The position numbers and the translations under genes are program-made. A model generated the notes under the pieces. That model was not told the origin of the DNA. It did not search any database and worked only from the letters and a program-made list of their open reading frames with translations. A stretch of DNA of 64,000 nt from Anniella stebbinsi (taxonomy: Eukaryota > Chordata > Lepidosauria > Squamata > Anniellidae): the NCBI GenBank assembly GCA_029215795.1, contig JARDYH010000003.1, forward strand, positions 16,780,001-16,844,000, given 5' to 3'. Shown here piece after piece: positions 1-11,431 of the stretch (position 1 is the stretch's first letter; each line of letters begins with the position of its first letter).

Positions 1-547
1 CGAAGCCTTCGAGTTAGCGGCTCGTACAGAAGATTGCCCTTGGTTTGCATTTTCAGGAATGCCTGTGTCCACAAAGTACAACTTGCAAAGCATTCTTCCC
101 TCTGCCTGGCTTCTCTTTGTCTTCTGGGCAGTGACCATGCATTTGTTTGCTATAGGGGTAATATAAAGGAAGTGGAAGCTTTGGGCTGACATGAAACGTG
201 AAGAGATCTCACACAGTTTTCTGTACGTCCAGCTGGCTTTCTTCAAATGCCTGTGCCCTCTTGGAAACAGGAGAAAGGGTGGGCCAGCAGCAAAGTGTCC
301 AGGAGCTGATGGTTCTAAGGTGATGTTGCAAACTTGGGAGCTTGCTGGCATGTATAAATGATCGCAGCTCACCAACAGCTAGGCATTCATGATTCTCTGT
401 GTTGAGAAATGGTTGTGTGAATCAGCCCTTAGGGCTAAGGCAATGGAGGCGCAGATCTATAGAGAGGCTATTCATTATGTGCAATGAAAGATCAGTGGCA
501 GACTTTATGTGAGTAACAAATATTCCTTCTTGTTTTCTCTCTTTCAG
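1..547. other. EPS8 intron, 3' part; no gene seen
   Basis: This stretch precedes the first recognisable EPS8 exon and ends in a pyrimidine-rich acceptor (ctttcag, 541-547). I see no exon with matching phase, no long frame and no clear repeat. An upstream EPS8 exon must lie left of the window. Confidence 0.6.
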
Positions 548-681
548 CATCCCAGTATCTCAGATTATCCTCCGTCTGAAGGGTATGCATTCAGTAACAC
601 CGCTTACAAAAGAGGGCCTCTGCCGGACCAGGGGGCAGCTGTAGCTGCTTTTAAGCAAACTGTTAGCCGACATGTAGATAG
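548..681 (+). CDS. EPS8: EPS8 exon: linker just before the SH3 domain
   Basis: The exon encodes 44 residues beginning HPSISDYPPSEG and ending AAFKQTVSRHVD, plus two bases (AG) of a split Arg codon completed by the next exon. The acceptor is tttcag and the donor is ag|gtaaca. EPS8 is an adaptor that links EGFR and Abi1/Sos1 signalling to Rac and that caps and bundles actin. This part is the low-complexity linker between the N-terminal PTB region (outside the window) and the SH3 domain. The AAFKQTV-R-H-DR string matches my memory of vertebrate EPS8 immediately before the SH3 domain. The phase joins exactly to the exon at 5078. The N-terminal half of the exon is less conserved, so the gene assignment rests on its end and on the downstream exons. 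Confidence 0.9.
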
Positions 682-728
682 GTAACATTACGATGGACGT
701 CATGTGTACCGCTCTGGAGAACTGTCCC

Positions 729-736
729 AACCGGTT
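729..736. promoter_or_regulatory. Isolated AACCGGTT palindrome in EPS8 intron
   Basis: This is a perfect 8-bp match to the Grainyhead-like (GRHL) consensus, 48 bases after an EPS8 exon. A single site is weak evidence on its own. It is listed because the same octamer is clustered at 43166-43236 and occurs again at 45602. Confidence 0.25.
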
Positions 737-1097
737 GCTTTTAGGGTGGAGGCGCTCTCTCTCTTGTGTTTATCTGCTTCTCTTTATTGGTTCTAGAAGT
801 AGACAATCCTCTCTCTGTTAGAGCTAATATCTGAAACCTTTTTAAAAAACTCTGCTTTTTATAAGTGCCTCTGACAAAGTTCTGTTTAGACGCACAGTGC
901 TATCCATGTGTGCTTTCCAAAAGAGACCAAAAATTGAATTGCAATCTCTGAATTGGAGCCTGGAACCATATGAACAAGCGGTTCCCTTGTTTATGGCCAG
1001 GGTCAGCACTCAGAGGTCCATTTTCCTGGGTGAACTTGCGGTAACATGCACCAAAAGAGATACAGAAGAGAGACGCTCACAGCAGCTCCTTGGAGTC

Positions 1098-1180
1098 TTG
1101 TTATTATTATTATTGTTATTATTGATTACATTTATATACGTCCTCTTAGCCAAAGCTCTCTGGGCGGTTTACAAAAATTA
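1098..1180 (-). repeat. L2-like LINE 3' tail
   Basis: An (ATT)n run is followed by 'tatatacgtcctcttagcca' and 'agctctctgggcggtttaca', the reverse complement of a 3' end seen repeatedly in the window (for example at 14022, 16309 and 21013). A second short fragment of the same tail is at 1262-1315 (cacccaatagctaaagctct). Confidence 0.6.
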
Positions 1181-1865
1181 AAAGATTGAACGTTGGTAAG
1201 AGGAGCATCTCCCAATGTCATGACACACAGTGAGAAGGGGCCCTGCTCAGGACTTATTTTTTTTATTTTTTTTACATTTCTGTACCACCCAATAGCTAAA
1301 GCTCTCTGAGCGGATCCCAGGGGGCAAGGAGCCCTTTTGAGACTGGTCCCCAGACCCTTGCTGTGGAGCAGATGATGGTGGAGGGGAAGGGCAGAGACCT
1401 GTGTGTGATGTCAAGGGTTGGGGCCCGCCTGTTGACATCATCAGTCTCCGGAAGATGTGATAGCAAGGCGCTCCTTCAGATGACGCCTCAGTCAGGAAGA
1501 GGGCTTTGTTCCACCCGACCGCTTTCCCTTCTGAGGGGCAGGGATTGGGGCAGGGGGTGGGCCTCACCTGAGGGACCATGGGCCAGAGTGGCTTGCTGGG
1601 CCAAAGGTTCCCATCCCTGCCTTAGTTTGTATCAACCATGCTGAAAGAAACAAACAACTGTCACTGTGCAAACCTCTCAGGACTGACTGGGATATGAATC
1701 CCTAATGGTTTGTCCTGCCATCAGTGTGACATGATTGGTTCCATGGGTCTGGTGCACCCCTTCATGGGTCCCATCTTAAGCACATATGTTTTGGTCTACC
1801 AAGCCTTAGGATTGGGGCTATAAACATCTTGCTTCCACCCTTCCTAGGCCAAGTAGTGAATTATA

Positions 1866-2091
1866 GGCTCAATTCGGACGACACGATAGTCAATGGTGGG
1901 GTAATAATCAACTTTACAGTTGTTCATCTAGGGGGTACTCCCCACACAACATGGTAATAAATAATCAACTGTGGTGTGGATGAGGATCAGCGCTGAGTTG
2001 ACTATGGCAGCATTCGGATGACACAATAGTCAAAACAACTGACAATTGTTTTCCCCACACCAGTTGTTTATTGTGTCGTCTGAATTGAGCC
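1866..2091. mobile_element. Foldback MITE with GGCTCAATTC termini
   Basis: The left end GGCTCAATTCGGACGACAC and the right end, whose reverse complement is GGCTCAATTCAGACGACAC, form terminal inverted repeats of about 20 bp. The interior repeats 'gactatggcagcattcgga' and 'caactg'-type palindromes. The flanks read ata on both sides, which could be a 3-bp target duplication. No coding capacity is present, so this is a non-autonomous DNA transposon; the superfamily is uncertain. Confidence 0.6.
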
Positions 2092-2614
2092 ATAGACAGC
2101 TACCTCCTGATGGGCACCCCCTTGATGGCCAGGTGGCTTTATAATTCCACACTAATTCCACATAATTCCTAGAATTCCTTTATTTGTAAAGTGACTGCTT
2201 TAGCTTAGCGATACATCTCTTTCCTTGAGAACCTGGAGAAGTAGCCGTATTAGGGTAGCCTTGCAGGGTTCAGGAAGAAACAAATGGCAGGTATATGAAC
2301 ATGCTCACAATTGCACATTCTGCATTATGATGTAACATGTTGTGAGCTGACCACAGGTGATATCAGAGCTATGAAACCAGATTTGTCCTCTGAGCATTCC
2401 TCTCCCGTTGCCTTCACTTCTCTTCCCCCCTCTCTCTCCCCCCGCCATCTTTTCTTCCCTCCCAGCATGTTAGTTGCATGTCACAAAGCTAAAGGAGAAA
2501 GCTCTGCTACTGACAGCTTCTCCCTATCATTCCCTGCTACTGACACCTCCCTATCATTCCCTGCCTGTAAGAATAGCTTCCGGCGGGGAAACGCCACTGT
2601 CCCAAGCAAGCAGA

Positions 2615-3060
2615 GCCACCTGTAGTTTAACAAATTTGGTGCCAGATGAACAGAAATGGGAAGGAAGATTAATAACTGAGCTGCCACTACTGAAAAGGCC
2701 CTATCTCTGATAGCCATCCACCTTACCCCAGAAGGGTGGAGTATGGTGAGAGATCTCAATGGCCGGTCAGGTTCATATGACTGCAGGAGTTCTACCCCAC
2801 CATCTGTTGAGTAAACTCTTTTTGGTTTGTCGTGGCTTTCCCAACATGTCTTATTTTTTAACTATAAATACTTACGCTCATGCATTTATATCCTACCTTT
2901 CTTCCATGATGGAACTCAAGGTGGTATATACAGGGTTCCCAGATAGTTTCCCATCCAAGCACTGACCAGAACCAGACATGCTTAGTTTCAGCAAGGTTGC
3001 CACATCAAGTCTCAAGTCTCAAGTGATTGAGTGGGAACACAGAAGTGCAGCAGTAATTTT
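2615..3060 (-). repeat. Decayed LINE/SINE fragments
   Basis: 2620-2810 (tttaacaaatttggtgccag, aaaaggccctatctctga) is a copy of the fragment at 6930-7110 and resembles the degenerate 3' coding part of the L2-like LINE at 14022-14710. 2865-3030 (tttatatcctacctttcttc, then the cccatccaagcactgacca segment) is a common squamate SINE/LINE tail on the minus strand. Confidence 0.5.
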
Positions 3061-3810
3061 CCAGGATTGCTGATTGGTTACGCTGTATGTAGCTCATCAC
3101 ACTGTGTATTCTTCATGTCTTGTCAAAGTGTGCTTGTTATTTTCAGTGTGCATTACCGTCAGGCACATAACTTTAAATCTCAGCCCTGTGAACCTCATTT
3201 ATTCAAATAGTTTGGGATCTAGACGGGGAATGCAGAGCATATAAATTGCCCGAAATTTGGAAAAACAGGAATGCTACTTATATTGGCTCACATCTGCATG
3301 GGGTTCTATTGGCCATTACAATGGAGTCAGATTCACCAGGCATTCTGAATAACTGAGGATCAGCCACTGGGGATTCTATGGTGTCCTTCTGCTCCTCTCT
3401 TCAAGGACGTTGTGACAGTTCTCCACAGCTATCCAAGAACAAGGTAACTACTGGAGCACCCAAAAATGTGTTCAGGATCAGTAGTTTGCAATGGATCATT
3501 ACAAAAAACAAAACAAAAAACCAACCATCTGTTTCTGTCTCTGTGATGTCATGTGATGTTAGCGTACAGTATTGCACAGCCATATATTCCATTTCCATCA
3601 TATTTTAGCTTCCAAAGTTCTCCTTATGCTTGTCTTCTGATTTATTTATCTAGGTATTGTCTGTCACTTTTTAGATTTACAATCCACCATGTTACTAAAG
3701 GCACAGGACAGATGGCACTTAGAGCCAATAATATGAATCAAAATGTAAAGCGCTAAACTTTAAAATAAAAAGATGCTGCCTCCAGTTTTTTAAAAAAATC
3801 CTTCTATAGC

Positions 3811-3945
3811 AGGGGTAGGGAACTCCCAGCTTTCCAAATGTTGTTGGGACTACAACTCCCACCATCCCTGGCTATTGGCCATGCTGGCTGGGGCTGATGG
3901 TAGTAGGATCTGCATGCCCCCAGAGTCCCCACTTCTGTTCTAAAG
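3811..3945. repeat. Palindromic repeat, 'tggactacaactcccat' family
   Basis: The segment has half-palindromic arms around 'ggactacaactcccaccatc' and 'ggctggggctgatggtagta', flanked by 'ggggtagggaact' and 'gagtccccacttctg'. The family recurs at 7950, 8104, 8855, 24795, 29525, 34590, 36025 and 61668. It looks like a foldback MITE with long subterminal inverted repeats. Confidence 0.6.
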
Positions 3946-3952
3946 CTTAACA

Positions 3953-4245
3953 ACATAAGAACATAAGAGCCATGCCGGATCAGACCAAGGGTCCACCTAG
4001 TCCAGACATCTGTACACACAGTGACCAACCAGCTGTTGACCAGGGACCAACAAGCAGAACATGAGTGCAACAGCACCCTCCCACCCATGGTCTTTAGCAA
4101 CTGGCGTACATAAGCCTACTGCCTCTGATACTGGAGGTAGTACATAGCTATTAGGACTAGGCGCCATCGATATCCTTCTCCTCCAGGAATTTATCCAATC
4201 TCCTTTGAAAGCCATCCAAATTGGTGGCCATCACCACATCATATG
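3953..4245 (-). repeat. CR1-superclade LINE 3' fragment
   Basis: It reads 'cggatcagaccaagggtcca', 'ccaaccagctgttgaccag', 'gcctctgatactggaggtag' and 'ctcctccaggaatttatcca'. Copies of the same element occur at 13831, 15915 (+), 16878, 29175 and 58160 (+). The plus-strand copy at 15915 still shows the end of a reverse-transcriptase-type reading frame, which fixes the orientation. Confidence 0.6.
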
Positions 4246-5077
4246 TAATGAACAACTTCTGATAGGTGCCCTAATCTTGCCTTGGCAAGGTGCGGCACCT
4301 GGGGGTTGAAATTGACCCCCAGAGCCCCCAATGTTGCCTACTCCTGAGGTAAATGGAACGACAGTTTGAGCAAAAGGCAGCTTTCTGTGTGAGGCTTTTA
4401 ACTAGGTGAGATTTTTGCGTACATTTTCACTTCATCTGATTTTTGTATGGGTATTTTATGAGCGCCTTTTTACAGTGAGAGCCTCTCTCCCCTGTTCTCT
4501 GTGTGTGTGTGGAGTAGGATGTCAGGCGAAAAATCCCAAGAAATATGAAACCAAACCCTCTGGAAAGTGCCACTTAACTTCTGGCTTATAGGAGGCCTTT
4601 GCAAATCATTTTGCAAATTGTTGCACATTTCTCATTTATGCTCATTTGTGTCATAGTCCGATGCTGCTAAATGAAATACAATTTCCCACAAGTTCAGTGA
4701 TATAAAGCTCAAATAGGTATCTGCGTATCCTTTTTCAACGCCACCCCCCCCACACACACCCAGAACATGAGATTTGCTCATCTTGTAAATTCTTCCACTC
4801 TGTGCTGTAGAGAAAGAGTGAGCACATTCGGATGTGCGCATGTACGCATATGCCGACTGCACATTTACAGCTGCTTCAATGGTTAATAGCATTGCCGCCC
4901 GTTGCCAGGTTTTTCGCTATTGTGATGGATGGCTGATGGCTTCGCACGGTAGTAAATTCTGGGCAAATCACCATCCCTAATTATATTTGCTGGCGGGCAG
5001 GACCTGCTTCTTCGCTCTTTTTGGCTGAGCCACACTGCAGGTGGAGCTGGGTAACATTTGGCCTGTTTGCTTTGTAG
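4246..5077. other. EPS8 intron segment; no gene
   Basis: The stretch carries a short G/T run (4500-4512) and a C/A-rich tract near 4743-4762. It ends in the acceptor of the next EPS8 exon (gtttgctttgtag). No conserved coding frame is seen. Confidence 0.5.
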
Positions 5078-5186
5078 AAATTATGAAGCGCATAAAACCC
5101 CATCCAAGAAATATGCCAAAACCAGGTACGACTTTGTGGGAAGAAACCCGAGCGAACTTTCTGTCTCGAAGGATGACATTTTGGAG
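5078..5186 (+). CDS. EPS8: EPS8 exon: first half of SH3 domain
   Basis: The exon completes the split Arg codon and encodes NYEAHKTPSKKYAKTRYDF, then VGRNPSELSVSKDDILE, ending in phase 0 at donor gag|gtaata. It carries the ALYDY-type motif of SH3 domains as RYDFVGR, followed by the acidic RT loop (SELSVSKDD). The SH3 domain of EPS8 binds Abi1 and other partners through PxxDY motifs rather than classical PxxP. The intron that follows separates DDILE from ILDDRKQWW, which is contiguous in the protein. The EPS8-like paralogues share this fold. The choice of EPS8 over EPS8L1-3 rests on the C-terminal sequence and the PTPRO neighbour. Confidence 0.97.
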
Positions 5187-5944
5187 GTAATACCGTGCTT
5201 ATTTTGGCCTTCCTCCCGCCACCCCAACTTAAACAGATTTCTTTTCTGCTCTGCATGGCACACTTTTCGAATCTCTTTCCTATCGCTGTTGTCTTCTGTC
5301 TTGCTTAGGGAAATTCTCGTTGGACGTGGTTAGTTTAGTGGCACATTCCTCTAGAAAACCTTGGAGAAAGGAGTAAATGGGAACATAGGAAAATGCCCCA
5401 TAGCACACCAGCTACACCTGGGGTCTCCAACATGGATCCTCTTGATCTTTAAAGGTTTTCATAAGGTTTCTCAACTAATTCTTTTTAAACTGGGAGACTG
5501 GCATGCTGCAAAGCAAAATGTTGTCCTCAGGCGTCATCTTTATTGCGGTTCAGGAGAGGGGTTTTGTGCTTTGGAGCTCAGACCCCACTTCCGCTATGTA
5601 GTTGGTTTTTGGAGAGGTTCCTTTCCTTTTAGTCTCACCTGTTTGCCGTCTTGGGAAATGAGTGTTTTGTGACTGGCCATGGCCACCCTGGGAGCCACTT
5701 TAGGAATGGGCAAGCCCCCACTCTGCATGGCCTTCTCAAAAGTCCAAATGTGGCGAAAAGGCTTTGCCCCCTGGTTGACTGTGAAGGGCAGCGCCTGAGC
5801 AGGAACTCAATCAGAGGTCTTTTCCATGACCTGCTACCTGATCCTTTTAACTGGAGGAGAGGAGACGATTGGTGAGGTAACTGACCGCAGTCAGATCTCA
5901 ACCACCATCACCTGCTATTATTCTGACTACCCATCAGGAGATAT

Positions 5945-6297
5945 ATCAGGGGAGACTTGATAGCACTCTTCAAATACTTGAAAGGTTGTCACATGGAGGA
6001 GGGCCAGGATCTCTTCTCGATCAACCCAGAGTGCAGGACACGGAATAATGAGCTCAAGTTACAGGAAGCCAGATTACGGCTGGGCATCAGGAAAAATGTT
6101 CTGACTGTTAGAGCAGTACGACAATGGAACCAATTACCTAGGAAGGTTGTGGGCTCTCCCACACTAGAGGCATTCAAGAGGCAGCTGGACAACCATCTGT
6201 CAGGGATGCTTTAAGGTGGATTCCTGCATTGAGCAGGGGGTTGGACTTGATGGACTTATAGGCCCCTTCCAACTCTACTATTCTATGATTCTATACA
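5945..6297 (+). mobile_element. CR1 LINE, 5'-truncated, with intact 3' end
   Basis: An open stretch at 5945-6214 encodes the C-terminal end of the CR1 reverse-transcriptase ORF (IALFKYLKGCH, LRLGIRKN, VRQWNQLPRKVVGSPTLEAF) and stops at TAA. It is followed by the CR1 3' UTR (gttggacttgatggacttat, ccttccaactctactattct) and the terminal ATTCTATGATTCTAT repeats. 5' truncation with ATTCTATG-type tail repeats is the hallmark of sauropsid CR1. It sits sense within the EPS8 intron. Confidence 0.9.
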
Positions 6298-6554
6298 CTT
6301 GTCCAATCCCAGGCCATGGATCACTTCTTCCAAAAGGTTTTTTCCTCGTCTGTATCGTACTGCCAGAGCAATACTGGAGACCGCCATGGTTGTACCTTAA
6401 CCTTCTGCGTGCAAAACAAGCTCTGTTAACTACGAACCCCGCAACTAGTATCTCCTACAAACACGTGCCAAAGTTTTGTGTTGTTTTGTGCCACAAATCC
6501 TGAGTTTTGTGCCGTCCCCAAAGTATGAAAATGGTGGTGGCACAAATTTCCATG

Positions 6555-6855
6555 GTTGTTGTGAGCATAAAATGGAGAGTGGGAGGATAGTGAACACCAC
6601 TTTGGGCTCCTTGGAGGAAAGGCAGGATATTCATGTATTTATTATTAGATTTATATTCTGCCTTTTTTCCCTCTTGTAAGGAGCACACATGGTCCTCCTC
6701 CACTCCATTTTATCCTCACAACAACCCTGCGAGGTAGGTTAGGCTGAGAGGCAGTGACTGGCCCAAAGTCACCCAGTGAGCTTATTGTTTGAGTGGAGAC
6801 TAGAACCCAGATCTCCCAAGTCCCAGTCCAACACTCTTAACTACTACACCATGCT
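6555..6855. repeat. Two SINE tails in inverted tail-to-tail array
   Basis: 6555-6640 is a plus-strand tail (gttgttgtgagcataaaatg). 6640-6855 is a minus-strand, nearly complete Sauria-type SINE (ctgcgaggtaggttaggctg, ggcccaaagtcacccagtga), ending in the inverted tRNA-like head at about 6840 (ctactacaccatgct). Compare 12653-12903 and 58809-59030. Inverted pairs like this can form double-stranded RNA in the EPS8 pre-mRNA. Confidence 0.65.
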
Positions 6856-6929
6856 ATTGTATTTGTAACAAACAAACAAATAGAAGCCATTTGATAAACC
6901 ATCAAAAGCCAGGAAAACATAGTCTTCAC

Positions 6930-7110
6930 TTAACAAATTTGGTGCCGGATGAGCAGAAAGGGAAAGGGGGTTGCATAACCGAGGTGCCACACTAAGAAGG
7001 CCCTATCTCTGGTACCGTTGTCCCAAAAGATTGGAGTCCTCTCGGAGGGGACCTCTTGTGATCTCAATAACTGGTCAGGTTCATACGTTAGAAGGAGTTC
7101 TGCTTTATTT
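6930..7110 (-). repeat. L2-like LINE fragment
   Basis: It shares 'aacaaatttggtgcc', 'aaggccctatctctg' and 'tggtcaggttcata' with 2620-2810. It is the decayed reverse complement of the LINE C-terminal coding segment. Confidence 0.5.
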
Positions 7111-7204
7111 CTTGATCTACCGAAGGACACAAATGGATTGCAGGAAAAGCTTAGTGCTATGTTTCTAAATTTGGAAGAGTAATGATATTCTCAATGTTTA
7201 TAGC

Positions 7205-7378
7205 ACTCAAGGTCTCCAGTTCAGTTCTTGGCATCTCTAGGTAAAAGGCACAGGTAGCAGATGATGGGAAAGTTGCCCTGGCTGAGATCTCAGAGAGCTG
7301 CTGCTGCCAGTCAGAGCTAATAATACTGGGCTAGATGGACAAATGGTCTGCCCCAGAAATAAGGTAGTTTCCTATGTT
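7205..7378 (+). repeat. tRNA-Ala-type SINE, 3' part
   Basis: It reads 'cttggcatctctaggtaaaa', 'ctgctgctgccagtcagagc', 'atactgggctagatggacaa' and 'gtttcctatg'. This is the body and tail of the SINE that is complete at 20866-21495. The tRNA-like head is lost. Confidence 0.6.
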
Positions 7379-7483
7379 TGTATAACTTAGGTAACCAGTT
7401 TTCTGGGCATAAGTGGCTGTAACAATGGAACTAGGGCAGCTGATTTGGACATTTATCTTGTGATACCCTTTGCTTTGTTCCAG

Positions 7484-7621
7484 ATTCTTGATGACAGAAA
7501 GCAGTGGTGGAAAGTCCAAAATGCAAACGGAGTCGCAGGATTTGTGCCAAACAACATCTTGGAGCCTCTCAGATCTCAGGAAGGTGGTTGTGCAGGACCG
7601 TCGTACACACACACTATACAG
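7484..7621 (+). CDS. EPS8: EPS8 exon: second half of SH3 domain and start of Pro-rich linker
   Basis: 46 codons, phase 0 at both ends (gttccag|att ... cag|gtatcc). It begins ILDDRKQWWKVQNANG, followed by VAGFVPNNILEPLR, with the SH3 hallmark WW pair, the Gly before the final strands, and the PNN segment. Most SH3 domains have Tyr in a P-N-Y motif here; EPS8-family SH3 domains have Asn, which fits their PxxDY preference. The remaining residues run SQEGGCAGPSYTHTIQ, where the SYTHTIQ end matches the family's YTHTIQ linker. The GGCAG stretch differs from the mammalian sequence I remember, which is ordinary linker drift. Confidence 0.97.
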
Positions 7622-7949
7622 GTATCCCCCTATTCTTTAGAGAGTTCGTGTCAGGGGGGGCAAGTTGGCTGGATGCTGCCCCAGAGCCGTGAGCCAGAGT
7701 AGTCCTGGGGACAAGGCTCTAAGTCCATGGGTGAATCCTTTCAGAATTGTATCTCAGGAACTCTCTAGGTAAAGGAAGCAAAATCCTGGGACTCAAAGGG
7801 AGCAAAATACTGGGACTCAAATACAGGGAACCCAGTTCTATCTCTGCATAGCAGGGATACAGAGGAGGAAGCTAAGCAGGCTGATCAAGCGGACAGGTTT
7901 CTGGCAGGCAGGAGTGGAGACCCTGGCATTGATCAGCCTGATGTCTGAT

Positions 7950-8245
7950 GCAGATCTCCAGATGTTTTGGACTTCAACTCCCAGAAGCCTTTGCCAGCAT
8001 GGCCAGTGGTCAGGAATACTGTGAGTTGGTCCAAAACTCCAAATCTGGAGGGCACCAGGTTATGGAAGGCTGTTTTAAGGAGATCTACCTTTCTGCCCAC
8101 TACCTTTCTGCCCAGGGGTGGGGAACTTGTGGCCCTCCAGATGCTATCAGACTACAACTCGCATCAGCCCCAGCCATGGCTGGGGTTGATGGGAGTTGGG
8201 AGACAAAAAGCATTTGGTAGGGCATAGGTTGACCTCCCCTGCCCT
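7950..8245. repeat. Two adjacent palindromic 'gactacaactccc' repeats
   Basis: 7950-8075 has inner arms 'ttttggacttcaactcccag' and 'tggtccaaaactcc', with outer arms 'ctccagatg' and 'aaatctggag'. 8104-8245 runs from 'ggtggggaacttgtggccct' to 'acctcccctgcc', with central arms 'catcagccccagccatggct' and 'ggggttgatgggag'. Both belong to the foldback family at 3811. Confidence 0.65.
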
Positions 8246-8854
8246 AGATGGACAGCCAAACTGCAGAGCAGATTTGATTCCTAATGCAAAGTTTCCTGGA
8301 TTTTCTAATAGGCTTGTTCCAAATAATCCCATCAGCCAATCATTCTGTAGCAGGTGGACCTGGGACACTAGAAAAACCGAGCCAAGGCATAGCTTGTCTG
8401 ATCCTTGTATTAAATGGCATTTTGCGAGTGTCTGGTTCAGAGCCCATTAGATTACCTTGCAAATGCAAACTATCATAATTTCATTTGTTTTTCAAGCTGA
8501 ATATTTTTCCCCTCTGTAACATGGAACGGATTCTCTCCTTTTCTAGTGTTCTCTTTATCTATTGGGGATTTTGTGTTTCCTGCCGTGCATCTAAAGTGCT
8601 GTCATTGCCATTGTTCCGATTGTAATTCTTCTTGTACGTTTATTTTAATTTCAAATGCTTGTCCTATGTTGCTAGCTGTTGATGCCAAAGAGGGAATTTG
8701 AATTATTTAAGGTAGGGTGTTTCTTTTCTCCCCACCTCCAGTTCCCTCTGGAAGAGTGAACCTTAACTTCTCCATAGTTTGCATGTGTGTGGATTGATGA
8801 TTTTCCAGTTGGTTTGGGATTAGATATGTATAACCTTTGACTGTCTATAACAGC

Positions 8855-8990
8855 CTTCCCTGACCTGATGCCCTTGAGATATTTTGGACTACAACTCCCA
8901 GGATTCCTGACCATTGGCATGCTGGCTGGGGCTGATGGTCATTGAAATAGAAAACATCTGGAAGGCACCGGTCGGTGAAGGCTAGTATAG
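8855..8990. repeat. Palindromic 'gactacaactccc' repeat
   Basis: It runs from 'cagccttccctgacctgatg' to 'ccggtcggtgaaggctag', with central 'ttttggactacaactcccag' and 'ggctggggctgatggtc'. Same family as 3811 and 61668; the end arms are complementary (agccttccctgacc / ggtcggtgaaggct). Confidence 0.65.
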
Positions 8991-9170
8991 AATATTCTTT
9001 TTGCCAATGTGTGTAGACCTTGAGTGCTATCAACTATCTTTGCTGTTTTAAGATTTGGGTACAGTTTTGTAATTGATTGGTGTGTTGTAATGAAGTGCCT
9101 TACTTTTTCAATTTAAAGTACAAGTAAAAAAATTAGTGACATTGACAATTTCCAACACAGACACACAACT

Positions 9171-9171
9171 G

Positions 9172-9207
<36 letters not shown>

Positions 9208-9208
9208 T
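9171..9208. repeat. (CA)n microsatellite
   Basis: A CA/CG-alternating tract (cgcgcgcacacacacac...) within the EPS8 intron. Confidence 0.9.
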
Positions 9209-10130
9209 TGATCCTGGAGTAGCATTTTAACATCCATACAATAACTTGTATGGGTGACCTCTTAGGGAGGGAAGTTGTTTAGTGTAGTTCAGCCTTGTTT
9301 TTGAGTGGTAGCCTGGTCACTAAAGGAGGCCATGTGTTGTACACAGGGCGAGCGCATAGAATTCCATGCTGGTGAGTGGATGGGCTGATGGAAGTGGGCT
9401 AGAACACTAATCCTTCTTCTGCACTCAGTATAGAAGCAGGTTACAGCTGTCTTCTGAATCCAGCACAGAAATGCAGCTCTCCATCCCTCCTCTGCCAACC
9501 CCTGGTGGGCTAGTAAGACCTTCAAAATGCTAGTACCTTATGGGGGCTGATTTACAACGCTTGTGTGGTCTATATTTCTAAAGGAGTTCATACTGTTAAT
9601 GAGATTTAAGTTTGCTCTTCCTTTTGGACAAAGCGATGTTCCTCCCCTTAGGGTTGGTTTCTGAGCCAAACCTTAATCTCATACTCCATCTAAACCGGTC
9701 TGGTCATTCCTTGAAATTGCATTGTTTTCAAATGTATTGTCTGCCTGCCCACTGACTTGGTGCTGAGCCAGAAAATAGAGCTTTTAATAGGATAATGCTC
9801 TTCATTATTTCTCATTCACTGTTCAAAAACTACAATGTTGCTTTTGACCTGTAAAAATCTTAGAATAGCAATAAAAGCCACTGAAAACATTGAAAAATTC
9901 TTGAATGACTGGTCCCTGGGGAATTCCACCCCTAATCCCTGGAAAGTTAATAGAGATAAGACATAAATTGAGTAAGGATTGATTAGTCTGTATGCTTCTT
10001 CAGACCCATTCTTGGCCTGTTGTAATAATCCCCTACTTTATTGTTCAGTATCATAAATTTCTCTATACATACATGGGTGGCTGCTGCAGTTTTTCAGGTG
10101 CCTGTGGGCACTGGAAAACTGGGCATCAAG
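9209..10130. other. EPS8 intron; no gene
   Basis: No conserved frame, RNA gene or clear repeat was recognised here. Confidence 0.4.
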
Positions 10131-10345
10131 CTGACTGGGAGTCCATTGGGCTCGCGCCCCCCCCCCCAGCCATTCTGCCCCACTCCCTCCCAGCCACTCC
10201 CTCCACCCCCCTGCTCACTCCCAGACGCTACCGCCCCGCTCGCCTGCCCGCTGACCCGCAGGACTTACCTGACAGGAACTGCTGGTGACCCATCCAGGCT
10301 CCTCTCAGGTAAGTCCCATGGGCAAATGAATGGGCAAGGCCAGCC
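10131..10345. repeat. GC-rich segment with splice-like inverted pair
   Basis: The segment is very C-rich from about 10150 (a run of ten or more C). It contains 'caggacttacctgacagg' and, about 40 bases on, 'tctcaggtaagtcc', which are complementary. No coding match is seen. It is probably a remnant of a GC-rich transposon similar in style to 60700-60985. Confidence 0.35.
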
Positions 10346-11376
10346 TGTTGCTTAGCAACATAAAGTTCTTCTCATAGCTCGGAACCTCCAGCGAGACACG
10401 CATTGCCTTAGCGTTTTATATACAGAGATGCATTTTCACTATTTTAGTGGCTGTGCAGTGGAGAGATGGCTAGATGTGATTTTTTTACTTATTTATTTTG
10501 CATGCTGAACTTTCTACTCATCAAGAGTCCTCAAGCTAGTTTGCACAGGGGAAATGGCAATTTAAAACATTACAGAAATAATCTAAAAACCATAAGGACA
10601 TCAAATCAGATTTATTCAGCAGCCTCGACAACAGCAGTGGGAAGTACACTAGCCCTTAGCTAACCCTTTCAAACTCTTAGCTGGTGGAAGAAAAATTAGG
10701 AGGCATCCAAGCCTGACGACTTTCTTTTGGCAGGGAGTTTCACCTTAGGGGTGCCACCACAGAAAAGCCTCTGGTTGTGTGTAACCGTCAGCTTGGCTTC
10801 AGACTGCTGTAGGAATCTGAGCAGATTCTCCGGAGCATATAGGAAGTTTCATATTGGAGTTGGAGTTCCTTTTGGCTCAAACTGATCCACAGTCATGTGT
10901 ATCTTACTCCCTTGTTTAGCTTTTAATGTTGTTTTGGAAGGGTGCATGTTCGAGCAGAGAAACAGTATGAGAGAGAGTCTGTTTAACAGGAACCAGATAT
11001 ATTCTCTTCACTGGAAAACAAACAAACAAACAGCTGAGGATCTGTGATTCTGAGTGGGAAAGGGTTAAGCAGTGCCTTTCCCTGACGCTGTTCCTCTACC
11101 CACACTGTGTCTGGTTAAGAAAAACAAGGAAAAAATTAAATGCAAAAGATGCTAAAAATAATTTTGAAGGAATGAAGGAATTGTTTGGGCCTTGAGTACC
11201 CAGGGCCCAGTATGTTTTGAGATTTTAAGGATAATTCTTGTGCTTTAAATTGCATTTGAGGAATGAGGTTTTTTAATATATTGCTTGGGTGATGGAGTAC
11301 AGAGGTAATTGCAGGCCCGCAGTCAGAGGACTAGCTAAGAAATTGGGATGCAGAGGCCCACAGATAGTCTGGAAAA

Positions 11377-11431
<55 letters not shown>

